64,000 bases of DNA from an uncultured bacterium (GTDB lineage: Bacteria; Sysuimicrobiota; Sysuimicrobiia; Sysuimicrobiales; Sysuimicrobiaceae). This document shows, one piece after another, positions 9,526-17,871 of this stretch (within the stretch, counting starts at the first letter, position 1; the number at the start of each line of letters is the position of its first letter). The stretch is from contig CALIMJ010000021.1 of NCBI GenBank assembly GCA_938028835.1, positions 16,804 to 80,803 of the forward strand. The letters are read 5' to 3'. The notes beneath the pieces are model-generated. The model was not told where the DNA came from and did no database searches. It saw only the letters and a program-made list of their open reading frames with translations. Made by a program: the position numbers and the translations under genes.

Positions 9526-10815
9526 ATGGCCGTCCTCCAGGTTCAGCCTGCACGCCTGCGGGGGCGTTTGCGGCCGCCGGGCGACAAGTCCATCAGCCAC
9601 CGCGCGGTGTTGGTGGGGGCCCTCGCGTCGGGCGTCACGGTGGCCCGCAACTTCCTGGAGGCCGAGGACACGCTGCGGAGCGTGGACTGCGTGCGTGCCC
9701 TGGGAGTGCCCGTGGAGCTGGAGGGCGGCACCCTGCGGGTTCACGGGCGCAGCCGGTGGTCGGAGCCCGGTCGCGTACTGGACGTCGGGAACTCAGGGAC
9801 CACCATCCGCCTGCTGTGCGGGCTGGTAAGCGGCCAGCCGGTGGAGGCGGTGCTGGACGGCGACGCGTCGCTGCGCCGCCGGCCCATGGATCGGGTGGTG
9901 GAGCCCCTGCGGCGCATGGGTGCAGACATCCAGGCCAGGGACGGGCGGTTCGCTCCGGTACGGGTGCGGGGGGGCACTTTGCGGCCTGCCCGGCACGAGC
10001 TGCCGTTGGCAAGCGCCCAGGTAAAAAGCGCGCTGCTGCTGGCAGGGCTGTACGCGGAGGGCTGGACCGTGGTGGTGGAGCCTGCGGCCAGCCGGGACCA
10101 CACGGAGCGCCTGCTGGGCGCTATGGGGGTCCCGGTGGAGACTCGGCCACTGGAGGGCGGAGGAGTGGAGGCGGGGGTGGAAGGCCCGGCGCGCCCGGAG
10201 GCGGTGGAGCTACAAGTCCCCGGCGACTTTTCCTCGGCGGCGTTTTTCGTCGCGGGGGCGGCTGCGCAAGCGGGCGCGGAGCTGGTGGTGGAGCACGTGG
10301 GCTTGAACGCCACCCGCACAGGGCTGCTGGAGGTGCTGAGGGAGATGGGTGCGGAGGTCCGGGTGGAGGATCTGAGGGAGGTGGCGGGGGAACCCACCGG
10401 CACCCTGCTCGTCCGGGGCAGGCAGCTCAGGGGGGTGCAGGTGGGCGGCGCTCTGATCCCGCGGCTCATCGACGAGATCCCGGCCCTCGCCGTGGCCGCA
10501 GCACTCGCGGAGGGGGAGACGGTGGTGCGGGACGCCGCGGAGCTGCGGGTCAAGGAGTCGGACCGGATTCGGACGGTGGTTCGCGCCCTCCGGGCTGTGG
10601 GGGTGGACGCCGAGGAGCTGCCCGACGGGATGGTGATACGGGGTGGCAAGATCCGCGGGGGCGAGGTGGATCCTGAGGGCGACCACCGCGTCGCCATGGC
10701 TTTTGGGGTGGCGGGCCTGCTCTCCCGCGACGGCGTGAGGGTGGTGGGCTCCGAGTGCGCGGCGGTGTCCTTCCCGCGGTTCGAGCGCTGGCTTCGGGTG
10801 CTGGCTGCACGTTGA
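9526..10815 (+). CDS. aroA: 3-phosphoshikimate 1-carboxyvinyltransferase (EPSP synthase)
   Basis: AroA joins PEP to shikimate 3-phosphate. The 429-residue protein has PGDKSISHR near residue 18, the PEP-site motif DVGNSGTTIRLL near 90, RRPM, the central SAQVKSALLLAGL, and the second-domain signature ELRVKESDRI. All principal catalytic residues appear present. The ATG is one base after the aroH stop. Its stop overlaps the TTG start of the hydrolase gene (TTGA). Confidence 0.97.
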   Translation: MAVLQVQPARLRGRLRPPGDKSISHRAVLVGALASGVTVARNFLEAEDTLRSVDCVRALGVPVELEGGTLRVHGRSRWSEPGRVLDVGNSGTTIRLLCGLVSGQPVEAVLDGDASLRRRPMDRVVEPLRRMGADIQARDGRFAPVRVRGGTLRPARHELPLASAQVKSALLLAGLYAEGWTVVVEPAASRDHTERLLGAMGVPVETRPLEGGGVEAGVEGPARPEAVELQVPGDFSSAAFFVAGAAAQAGAELVVEHVGLNATRTGLLEVLREMGAEVRVEDLREVAGEPTGTLLVRGRQLRGVQVGGALIPRLIDEIPALAVAAALAEGETVVRDAAELRVKESDRIRTVVRALRAVGVDAEELPDGMVIRGGKIRGGEVDPEGDHRVAMAFGVAGLLSRDGVRVVGSECAAVSFPRFERWLRVLAAR

Positions 10816-11591
10816 ACTCTTCTCCCCAGGCCACCGTGGTGTTGCTGCACGGGGCCGGGGCGGACTTTGCCGGCCTGAGCTGGAAGCACGTGGTCCCTCG
10901 GCTGTCGCGGGGCTACCGGGTCCTTACTCCGAACCTGCCGGGCCACGGTGGGACCCCTGAGCTGCCCGATCCCACCACGGAGGCCTACCTGGACTGGCTG
11001 TGCCGCTGGATGGATGGGGCAGGGGTCGAGCGAGCGACCCTGGCGGGCCTGTCGCTGGGAGGGGCTCTGGCCCTGGGCTACGCCCTGCGGAGTCCGGAAC
11101 GCGTGGACCGGCTGGTCCTGGCCGCGAGCTACGGGCTGTCGCGCCAGGTCCCCTACCACGCACTCGTGTGGTTCCTCCTGCGGTCGCCGTTGCGCCGGCT
11201 GCTGCGGGCCCCTGTTCTGCGCCAGGGGCCCGGCCTTCGGTTAGGTGTGCGCTTCGTGGTGGGTGACCCCCGGGCGGTGGACGCCGAGCTCCTGGAGGAC
11301 GTCCGCACCGCGCTGCGCGGTACCAGCCCGGGGTTGTTCTGGCGGTGGCTGGAGACCGAGGTGAAGGGGAGCCGCGTTCGCACTTACTACGGCGACCGAC
11401 TCCGCGACCTCCGCTGCCCCGTGCTGCTGATCCATGGCGACCGCGACCGGCTGGTACCCCTCGCCCACGCGGAGCAGGCGGCACGCAGGATCCCCCAGGC
11501 CCGTCTGGTCGTCCTGCGGGGCTGCGGCCACTGGCCGCCGCGGGAGCGGCCGGAGGAGTTCTGCAGCGCCCTGGAGGCCTTCCTGGGGTGA
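10812..11591 (+). CDS. alpha/beta-fold hydrolase
   Basis: A 259-residue hydrolase with the oxyanion motif LLHGAG near the start, the nucleophile elbow GLSLGG near residue 78, the acidic residue in HGDRDRLVP near 213 and the catalytic His in GCGHWP. The substrate is unknown; the family includes esterases, lactonases and C-C hydrolases. The TTG start overlaps the aroA stop, which makes it the last gene of the aromatic operon, but no known aromatic step requires it, so the co-transcription may be incidental. Confidence 0.85.
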   Translation: MNSSPQATVVLLHGAGADFAGLSWKHVVPRLSRGYRVLTPNLPGHGGTPELPDPTTEAYLDWLCRWMDGAGVERATLAGLSLGGALALGYALRSPERVDRLVLAASYGLSRQVPYHALVWFLLRSPLRRLLRAPVLRQGPGLRLGVRFVVGDPRAVDAELLEDVRTALRGTSPGLFWRWLETEVKGSRVRTYYGDRLRDLRCPVLLIHGDRDRLVPLAHAEQAARRIPQARLVVLRGCGHWPPRERPEEFCSALEAFLG

Positions 11592-11621
11592 CGGACATTA
11601 TTTTCAGATCTGCGGTGCAAC

Positions 11622-11640
11622 TGTGAAGGATTTTTTTACA
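11622..11640. promoter_or_regulatory. candidate operator of the RpiR regulator
   Basis: A 19-base imperfect palindrome, TGTGAAGGATTTTTTTACA, lies 22 bases upstream of the regulator gene in a markedly AT-rich patch within otherwise GC-rich DNA. The outer arms TGTnAA and TTnACA match. RpiR/MurR regulators commonly bind such short inverted repeats next to their own genes, so autoregulation of the salvage operon is a reasonable inference. Confidence 0.4.
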
Positions 11641-11661
11641 CCTCCCCCGAATCCCTAGGCC

Positions 11662-12522
11662 GTGGGCATCCAACCTGTAGCGGCCGGCTGTTGGCTGCGC
11701 CTGCGGGAGCTGGCCCCCTCCCTGGCGGAGGCGGAGCGCCGGGTAGCCGAATACGTGGTCCGCGAGGGTCGCCGCGTGCCGGCCCTGTCCATCACGGAGC
11801 TGGCCGAACGGTGCGGCGTCAGCGAGGCCACCGTGGTCCGGGTGTGCAAGCGCCTGGGGCTTCGGGGTTACCAGGAGCTGCGGATCCGGCTGAGCGCGGA
11901 GTTAGCCGCGGAGCAACCGCAGATTGTCGGCGAGGTCCGCCGCGGCGACGGGGTGGAGGAGGCTTGCCGGAAGCTGTTCGCCGGCATGGTGGCGGCCCTG
12001 GAAGAAACGCTCCGGGTGCTGGACTGGTCCGTGCTGGAGCGGGTGGTGGCTCGGGTGGCTGCGGCTCGCCGGGTGGACCTGTATGGGGTCGGTGCGTCAG
12101 GGGTCGTGGCTACGGACGCTGCCTTGAAGCTGCTCCGGATCGGAGTTCAGGCGCAGGCCTTCACCGACCCGCACCTGCAGGCCACCTCCGCGGCCCTGCT
12201 GGGCCGTCGGGACGTGGCCATCGGCGTCTCCCACTCCGGCAGCACCCGGGACACGGTGGAGGCGCTGCGGGTGGCCCGCGCCGCCGGCGCGTTTACTGTG
12301 GCGGTGACGCAGGTAGGGCCCTCGCCCATCACCCGGGTGGCGGATGCGGTGCTCAACACCGTGGCCCGGGAGCCGCTGTTGCGGGAGGCGGCCATCGGCT
12401 CCCGCATGGCGGCCATGGCCGTGCTGGATGCTGTATTCGCCGGCCTGCTCCTGCGCCGGTACGCAACCGCACGAGGGGCGCTGGAGCGCACGCGGGAGGC
12501 CCTGGTGGGGAGAAAGTACTAG
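11662..12522 (+). CDS. MurR/RpiR-family transcriptional regulator
   Basis: A 286-residue regulator with an N-terminal HTH_6 domain (SITELAERCGVSEATVVRVCKRLGLRGYQ read in two parts around residues 38-75) and a C-terminal SIS sugar-phosphate-binding domain (about 125-250, with GVGASGV and SHSGSTRDTVE). In this family the SIS domain senses phosphorylated sugars such as MurNAc 6-phosphate. Being first in the cluster with murQ and anmK, it probably controls peptidoglycan-sugar salvage. No good ribosome site precedes GTG 11662; I keep this start because it gives the usual N-terminus. Confidence 0.9.
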   Translation: MGIQPVAAGCWLRLRELAPSLAEAERRVAEYVVREGRRVPALSITELAERCGVSEATVVRVCKRLGLRGYQELRIRLSAELAAEQPQIVGEVRRGDGVEEACRKLFAGMVAALEETLRVLDWSVLERVVARVAAARRVDLYGVGASGVVATDAALKLLRIGVQAQAFTDPHLQATSAALLGRRDVAIGVSHSGSTRDTVEALRVARAAGAFTVAVTQVGPSPITRVADAVLNTVAREPLLREAAIGSRMAAMAVLDAVFAGLLLRRYATARGALERTREALVGRKY

Positions 12523-12545
12523 ACGGTGGAAAGGGGGCGGTGTCC

Positions 12546-14099
12546 GTGCGAAAGCGATCGATCCTGACAGCGCTGTCGGTCGCCCTGGTGGCGGTTGCGT
12601 TCCCCTCGGGTGCTCAGGGCCTGCGGCCGCAGCCGGGAGGGACCATCCGGGTGGGGATCACCCAGGAGATCCTGAACCTGGATCCCCACGTGGCGACCGC
12701 GTTCTCCTCCTTTCAGGTGCTCGATCTAGTGTACGAAGGGCTGCTCCGCCTGGACCCGCGTACCCTCCGGCTGGAGCCCAACCTGGCGGAGAGCTGGTCG
12801 GTATCCGCGGACGGGCTGACCTACGTGTTCCGCCTGCGGCGGGATGCCACCTTCCACGACGGGTCCCAGGTGGACGCCACGGACGTCAAGTATACCTTCG
12901 ACCGGATCCTGGAGCCGGCGACGCGCTCTCCCCAGGCCAGCTTCCTGGAGCCGGTCCGAGAGGTCGCGGTCGTGGATCCGTTTACAGTCCGGATCACGTT
13001 GAAGCGCCCGTACGCGCCGTTTTTGGCCTTGCTGGCGGGGGCCGGCCGCGGCATCGTCCCGGTGAACTTCGAGGATAAGGTGGGCGACCCGAGGACGCGG
13101 ACCCTGGGCAGCGGGCCCTACCGGCTGGACCGATTCAGCACCAGCGCGGTGCGGTTGGTCAAACACGACCGTTACTGGCGCCGGGACGGCGCCGGGGTCC
13201 GCCTGCCGTACGCGGACGCGGTGGAGTACCGGGTGATCCCGGACCCGGCCACCTTGCGGGCGGCGGTGCGCGCGGGCGAGGTGGAACTGATCGTGGGTTT
13301 TGGGGTGGACGTGACGGCCGCGCGGACCCTGGCGGGGGTACAAGGGCTGCGGGTTCAGTCCGCGCCAGACCTGGCCTATAGCCTCCTGGGGATTAACCAC
13401 GAGCGACCGCCCTTCAACGACATACGGATTCGGCAGGCGTTGAGCTTGGCGGTGGATCGGGGGGCACTGGCTCAGGTGGTGTATTCCGGTCGTGCGGTCC
13501 CTGCAGGGCCGATCCCGCCGACACTGGAGGCGTGGCAGCCGGTGGCGCCCGGGCGACTGCCTTACTACACGCCTGACCGGGCGCGCGCCCGGCAGCTGAT
13601 CCAGCAGGCGGGCCAGGGCCGGGTGAGCTTCCGGATTCTGCCGATCCCCACGGTACCCGAGGCGGTCCAGATGGCGCAGGTCTTGCGGGAACAGCTGAAC
13701 GCGGCGGGCTTCGCGGTGGAGATTGAGCAGACAGACTTCGCCACCTTCCTGGCCCGCTGGCGCGGCAGCCAGTTCGACGCCTTCGTGTCCCTCAACGGCG
13801 GCTTCGTGGACCCGGATCTGCACCTTTACCGGCATGTGCACTCCTCTGGCAGCACCAACGTGTTCAAGTTCAAGGACGCGGCGGTGGACGCTCTGTTGGA
13901 GCGGGGTCGGACCACCACGGACCTCGGGCAGCGGGTGCGCGTCTACCGGGACCTGCAGGTGCAGCTGGCGGAGAAGGTCCCCTTCCTGTTCCTCAACTAT
14001 GCCGACGTGTTCGCGGTCAGCCGCACTTCGCTGCAGGGCTTCGTGCTGTCCTCTACCCGGACCATGACGCCTGTGGCGGAATCGTGGCTCGCACCGTGA
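12546..14099 (+). CDS. peptide-type ABC transporter substrate-binding protein (family 5)
   Basis: A 517-residue extracytoplasmic solute-binding protein of the DppA/OppA family. It starts with a classical signal peptide (RKR followed by a hydrophobic stretch ending AQG) and lacks a lipobox Cys. Family landmarks are visible: LNLDPH, LYEGL-like LVYEGLLRLD, LAESWSVSADGLTYVFRLR, ATFHDG and TLGSGPYRL. GTG 12546 is eight bases after GGAAAGGGGG; GTG 12540 is an alternative. In this operon the likely ligand is a muropeptide rather than a free peptide, by inference from murQ, anmK and the AmiE-like gene. Confidence 0.9.
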   Translation: MRKRSILTALSVALVAVAFPSGAQGLRPQPGGTIRVGITQEILNLDPHVATAFSSFQVLDLVYEGLLRLDPRTLRLEPNLAESWSVSADGLTYVFRLRRDATFHDGSQVDATDVKYTFDRILEPATRSPQASFLEPVREVAVVDPFTVRITLKRPYAPFLALLAGAGRGIVPVNFEDKVGDPRTRTLGSGPYRLDRFSTSAVRLVKHDRYWRRDGAGVRLPYADAVEYRVIPDPATLRAAVRAGEVELIVGFGVDVTAARTLAGVQGLRVQSAPDLAYSLLGINHERPPFNDIRIRQALSLAVDRGALAQVVYSGRAVPAGPIPPTLEAWQPVAPGRLPYYTPDRARARQLIQQAGQGRVSFRILPIPTVPEAVQMAQVLREQLNAAGFAVEIEQTDFATFLARWRGSQFDAFVSLNGGFVDPDLHLYRHVHSSGSTNVFKFKDAAVDALLERGRTTTDLGQRVRVYRDLQVQLAEKVPFLFLNYADVFAVSRTSLQGFVLSSTRTMTPVAESWLAP

Positions 14100-14102
14100 G
14101 GG

Positions 14103-15050
14103 ATGCGGAGCTACCTCGCCGAGCGGCTGTGGCAGCTCCCGGCGGTGTTGTTGGTGGTGTCGGGGCTGGTGTTCTCGGTGATGCATCTCGTGCCCGGGGA
14201 TCCGGCTCAGCTCCTCTTGGGCTTCGAGAACACGGACCCCGTGCAGCTGGAGCGGGTGCGGAGGGACTTTGGGCTGGATCGCCCCGTCCTGGTTCAGTAC
14301 GGGCGCTGGCTGGGCCGGGTGGTGCAGGGGGACCTGGGGGTGTCGGTGCGCACGGGGCGGGCGGTGGCGGAGATTGTGAGCGAGGCGTTCCCTTATACGG
14401 TGACCCTCGCCGGCTACGCCCTGGCGCTGGCCGTCATCGTGGCGCTGCCCCTTGGGGTGTGGGCCGGTACCACACGGTCCAGAGGCGCAGATGCCGTGGT
14501 GCAGGCGGTGTTCCTGATCGGGCTCTCGGTGCCAGCCTTTTGGGTAGGATCCCTGCTCATCCTGGTGTTCTCGGTGGAGCTGCGGTGGTTCCCGCTCCTG
14601 ACGTACCCGCATCCGTGGCGGGATCCCCTGGGAGCCCTACGGGGCTTCCTGCTGCCGGCGGTCACCCTCGCGATCCCCAACGCGGCGGCCATCGCGAGGA
14701 TGGTGCGGGCTTCCGTCCTGGCCGTGCGCGGGGAGGAATATGTGCGGGTGGCGAGGGCCAAGGGGCTCTCGGAAGGGGCGGTCATTCGCAGGCATGTGGT
14801 CCGCAATGCCCTGGTGCCCATCGTGACCCTGATCGGGATCGTCGCGGGCTACCTTCTGGGTGGGTCGGTGGTGGTCGAGCAGGTCTTTGCGGTACCGGGG
14901 CTTGGGCGGGCAGGTCTCCAGGCCATCGTCCAGCGGGACTACCCGCTCTTGCAGGGCGTCGTACTGATCACCACAGCCGCCTTCGTGCTGGTGAACCTCG
15001 TGGTGGATCTCCTGTATGCGCTCCTGGACCCCCGGATCCGGTACGCGTGA
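14103..15050 (+). CDS. ABC transporter permease, DppB/OppB type
   Basis: A 315-residue inner-membrane permease with six predicted helices. The N-terminus (YLAERLWQLPAVLLVVSGLVF, then HLVPGDPA) and the EAA loop (EYVRVARAKGLSEGAVIRRHV, near residue 220) are typical of DppB. It starts three bases after the binding-protein stop. No gene for an ATP-binding subunit follows in the operon, so this permease must borrow ATPases encoded elsewhere. Confidence 0.94.
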   Translation: MRSYLAERLWQLPAVLLVVSGLVFSVMHLVPGDPAQLLLGFENTDPVQLERVRRDFGLDRPVLVQYGRWLGRVVQGDLGVSVRTGRAVAEIVSEAFPYTVTLAGYALALAVIVALPLGVWAGTTRSRGADAVVQAVFLIGLSVPAFWVGSLLILVFSVELRWFPLLTYPHPWRDPLGALRGFLLPAVTLAIPNAAAIARMVRASVLAVRGEEYVRVARAKGLSEGAVIRRHVVRNALVPIVTLIGIVAGYLLGGSVVVEQVFAVPGLGRAGLQAIVQRDYPLLQGVVLITTAAFVLVNLVVDLLYALLDPRIRYA

Positions 15051-15879
15051 GCCACGGGTCCGACGGTGGCCCGGCAAGGTCGTCGTCGGCGGGTCGGTCC
15101 TAGCGCTGGTAGCCGGCCTGGCGCTGGGCGCGGAGGTGCTGGCTCCCCATCCGGTCACGCGGATGGATCCGGAGGCGCGTCTGGCCGTACCGAGCTTGCG
15201 GCATCCTCTGGGGACGGACTTCTTCGGGAGGGACGTTCTGAGCCGGGTCCTGGTCGGCTACCGGACCTCCTTGGCCATCGCGTTCCTGGCGGTGGGGTTT
15301 GCGGCCGGCGTGGGGACTGCGGTAGGCGTTGCGGCCGGATACTCGGGTGGTCGCACGGACGCTTTGCTGATGAGGTCGATGGATGTCCTGTTCGCCTTCC
15401 CCGTGTTCCTGCTGGCCATCACCATCGTGGTGATCCTCGGGGTGGGGACTGCCACGGCCATCCTGGCCATCGGGATCGTGTACGTACCCATCTTTGCGCG
15501 CATCGCCAGGGGCCCGACCCTGGTGGTGAACGCGCAGCAGTACGTGGAGGCAGCACGGTCGCTGGGTGCGAGCTCATGGCACATCGTACGCCGGCATGTT
15601 CTCCCGAACATCGCCACGCCGGTGTTGGTCCAGGCGTCAACCAACCTCGCCACCGCGATCCTGTTCGAGTCGGCGCTGAGCTTCCTAGGGCTCGGGGTTC
15701 AGCCGCCCTACCCGTCCCTGGGGATGATGGTGAGCGAGGGGAGGCCGTATGTGGAGTTGAGCCCGTGGCCCGTGGTGTTCCCCGGCCTCGCCATCGCGGT
15801 GGTGGTCCTCGGGTTCAACCTCCTGGGCGACGGGCTGCAGGAACTGCTGGACCCTCGACTGCGGGCGCAGCGGGCGTGA
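15016..15879 (+). CDS. ABC transporter permease, DppC/OppC type
   Basis: A 287-residue permease partner of the preceding gene. It shows the DppC landmarks HPLGTDFFGRDVLSRVL, the EAA loop YVEAARSLGASSWHIVRRHVLPN and the C-terminal GFNLLGDGLQELLDPR. The ATG at 15016 overlaps the dppB-like gene by 35 bases; no other start codon occurs before the first membrane helix, so the overlap is probably real. Its stop overlaps the GTG of the serine hydrolase gene. Confidence 0.93.
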   Translation: MRSWTPGSGTREPRVRRWPGKVVVGGSVLALVAGLALGAEVLAPHPVTRMDPEARLAVPSLRHPLGTDFFGRDVLSRVLVGYRTSLAIAFLAVGFAAGVGTAVGVAAGYSGGRTDALLMRSMDVLFAFPVFLLAITIVVILGVGTATAILAIGIVYVPIFARIARGPTLVVNAQQYVEAARSLGASSWHIVRRHVLPNIATPVLVQASTNLATAILFESALSFLGLGVQPPYPSLGMMVSEGRPYVELSPWPVVFPGLAIAVVVLGFNLLGDGLQELLDPRLRAQRA

Positions 15880-16958
15880 CGGGGGATCGGCTGATGGGGC
15901 TCCTGCGGAAGGGGGTGACCTCGGGGGTCTTCCCGGGGGCGGCCGGAGTGGTGTGGGTGGGTGGGGAGACGGTCTTCGAGGGCTTCGCGGGCTACGCGCA
16001 GCTCGTCCCGGAGCGCCGGCCGGTAGTCCCGCGCACGCTGTTCGACCTGGCGTCCCTGACCAAGGTGCTGTGTACTGTCCCCGTCCTGCTCCGGCTGTGG
16101 GCGGACGGGCGGGTGGACCTGGACGAGCCCCTGCGGCGGTGGTTGCCGGAACTCGAGGGCGCGCCCGCAGGGCGAGCCACCCTGCGTCAGGCGCTGGCCC
16201 ATACCACGGGACTTCCGGCGTGGCGGCCGCTGTACTTGTGCGCGCGCGGGAGGGAGGCGGTCGTGCGGGCCATCGCCGCTGTGTCCCTGGAAGCGGTTCC
16301 CGGAAGCCGGGTACGGTACTCGGACCTCGGGATGCTCCTCGCGGGCTTTGTGGCGGAGCGGGCGGCGGGTGTGGGGCTAGACGTGTTGTTCCAGCAGCAC
16401 GTAGCAGCACCCCTCGGCCTGCGAGACACAGGATTCCGGCCGCCTCCGGAGGGTCGGAGTCGCTGCGCTGCCACGGAGGAGGGAAACGTGTACGAGCGCC
16501 GGATGGCCTGGAAGGCCGGCCGGTCCTTCCGTTGGCGCGAGGGCATCATTCTGGGAGAGGTGCATGACGGCAACGCGTACTACGCGCTGGGCGGTGTGGC
16601 GCCCCACGCGGGGCTGTTCTCCCCGGCGTGGGAGGTGATGCGGGCGGTGGTAGCGTGGCTGCTGCCCGGCCAGTGGCTGCCGGAGGACTGCGTGGTCGAA
16701 GCGGTAAGGGACCAGCGCCGGGGTGCCCAGGGCGAGCCGCGGGGCCTGGGGTGGCTGCTGCACCATCCCGAGGCCTTCTTCGGCGCTTTCGGTCCCCGCT
16801 CGTTCGGCCACACGGGGTTCACCGGGACGTCCGTGGCGGCTGACCCGGACCGACTCCTCGTCGCGGTCCTGCTGACCAACCGGGTCCACCCATACGTGCG
16901 GGAGGGCATCGAGGCGTTCCGCCGTGCCTTCTACGATGCGGTGGCGGAGACGGTGTGA
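15876..16958 (+). CDS. beta-lactamase-family serine hydrolase, AmiE-like
   Basis: A 360-residue class C beta-lactamase-fold hydrolase. The SxxK motif is SLTK at residues 60-63, the second motif is YSD at 148-150, and GHTGFTG near 311 stands where KTG would be. No signal peptide is seen, so it is likely cytoplasmic. In Bacillus subtilis the related AmiE (YbbE), encoded next to murQ, removes the peptide from MurNAc; the same position here between a peptide-type ABC transporter and murQ suggests N-acetylmuramoyl-L-alanine amidase activity. Esterase or D-amino acid peptidase are alternatives. It is coupled upstream by GTGA overlap. Confidence 0.85.
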   Translation: MTGDRLMGLLRKGVTSGVFPGAAGVVWVGGETVFEGFAGYAQLVPERRPVVPRTLFDLASLTKVLCTVPVLLRLWADGRVDLDEPLRRWLPELEGAPAGRATLRQALAHTTGLPAWRPLYLCARGREAVVRAIAAVSLEAVPGSRVRYSDLGMLLAGFVAERAAGVGLDVLFQQHVAAPLGLRDTGFRPPPEGRSRCAATEEGNVYERRMAWKAGRSFRWREGIILGEVHDGNAYYALGGVAPHAGLFSPAWEVMRAVVAWLLPGQWLPEDCVVEAVRDQRRGAQGEPRGLGWLLHHPEAFFGAFGPRSFGHTGFTGTSVAADPDRLLVAVLLTNRVHPYVREGIEAFRRAFYDAVAETV

Positions 16959-16968
16959 GGAGGTTGGC

Positions 16969-17871
16969 GTGAGCGACCCGCTGGACGACCTGGAAACTGA
17001 ACAACCCAACCCTCGAACCGCGGACCTGGACCGGCTGCCGGTCTCGGAGGTGGTGCGGCTGATCAACCAGGAGGACGCCACGGTAGCGGAGGCGGTGCGG
17101 CAGGCGCTGCCCGCGGTCGCCCGGGCCGCAGAGCTGGTGGCAGAACGGTTGGCACGCGGCGGGCGGGTGTTCTACGTGGGCGCGGGTACCAGTGGCCGGA
17201 TCGGGTGGCTGGACGCGGTGGAGTGGGTGCCCACCTTCGGGGTGGAGCCGGGCTCCGTGCAGGCCGTGGTGGCCGGCGGGATCGGCTCCACCGTGGAGGC
17301 GAGCTCCGAGCTCGAGGACGACGCGGAGCTGGGCGCTCGCGACCTCCAGGCTCAGGGACCGCGTGCGGACGACGTGGTGGTGGGGATTGCGGCCAGCGGA
17401 CGGACCCCTTATGTGTTGGGGGCCCTGCGGGCGGCGCGCGACGCAGGCTGCGCCACGGTGGCCGTGTGTAACAATCCCCATTCCCCCATGGAGGCCGTGG
17501 CGGACGTGGCGGTGGTGGTCCGGACGGGACCGGAGGTGGTGGCCGGCTCGACGCGGATGAAGGCGGGGACCGCTCAGAAGATGGTGCTGAACATGCTGAG
17601 CACCGCGGCCATGGTCCGGCTGGGGAAGGTGTACCGGAACCTCATGGTGGACGTCCAGCCCCTGAACCGCAAGCTGGCGGCGCGCGCCAGCCGGATCGTG
17701 GCGCAGGCGGCGGGGGTGTCTGCTGAGGAAGCGGAGGAGTGGCTGGACCGGGCCGGCCGCAACGTGAAGCTGGCCATCGTCATGGCCCGGACGGGCTGCG
17801 GGCCGGAGGAGGCCGCGGCCAGACTCCGGGGTGCCGGCGGCCAGGTTCGCGTGGCGCTGGGGGAGACGTGA
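16969..17871 (+). CDS. murQ: N-acetylmuramic acid 6-phosphate etherase
   Basis: MurQ cleaves the D-lactyl ether of MurNAc 6-phosphate, giving GlcNAc 6-phosphate. The 300-residue protein has the SIS-domain loop GAGTSGR at 71-77, the catalytic-region Glu at E85 (AVEWVPTFG, family form ECPPTFG), and the second signature GSTRMKAGTAQK. GTG 16969 follows GAGGAGG at good spacing; upstream in-frame sequence is the tail of the hydrolase gene. The stop overlaps anmK (GTGA). Confidence 0.96.
   Translation: MSDPLDDLETEQPNPRTADLDRLPVSEVVRLINQEDATVAEAVRQALPAVARAAELVAERLARGGRVFYVGAGTSGRIGWLDAVEWVPTFGVEPGSVQAVVAGGIGSTVEASSELEDDAELGARDLQAQGPRADDVVVGIAASGRTPYVLGALRAARDAGCATVAVCNNPHSPMEAVADVAVVVRTGPEVVAGSTRMKAGTAQKMVLNMLSTAAMVRLGKVYRNLMVDVQPLNRKLAARASRIVAQAAGVSAEEAEEWLDRAGRNVKLAIVMARTGCGPEEAAARLRGAGGQVRVALGET

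Noticed and set aside
11691..12539. A long in-frame upstream extension of the substrate-binding protein (about 283 residues)
   Set aside because: It lies wholly over the RpiR regulator in another frame, is Gly/Arg-rich without motifs, and the signal peptide begins at 12546 after a good ribosome site.
15876..16958. Antibiotic-resistance beta-lactamase
   Set aside because: It has no signal peptide, its third motif is GHTG rather than KTG, and it sits between transporter genes and murQ, which favours an AmiE-like amidase.
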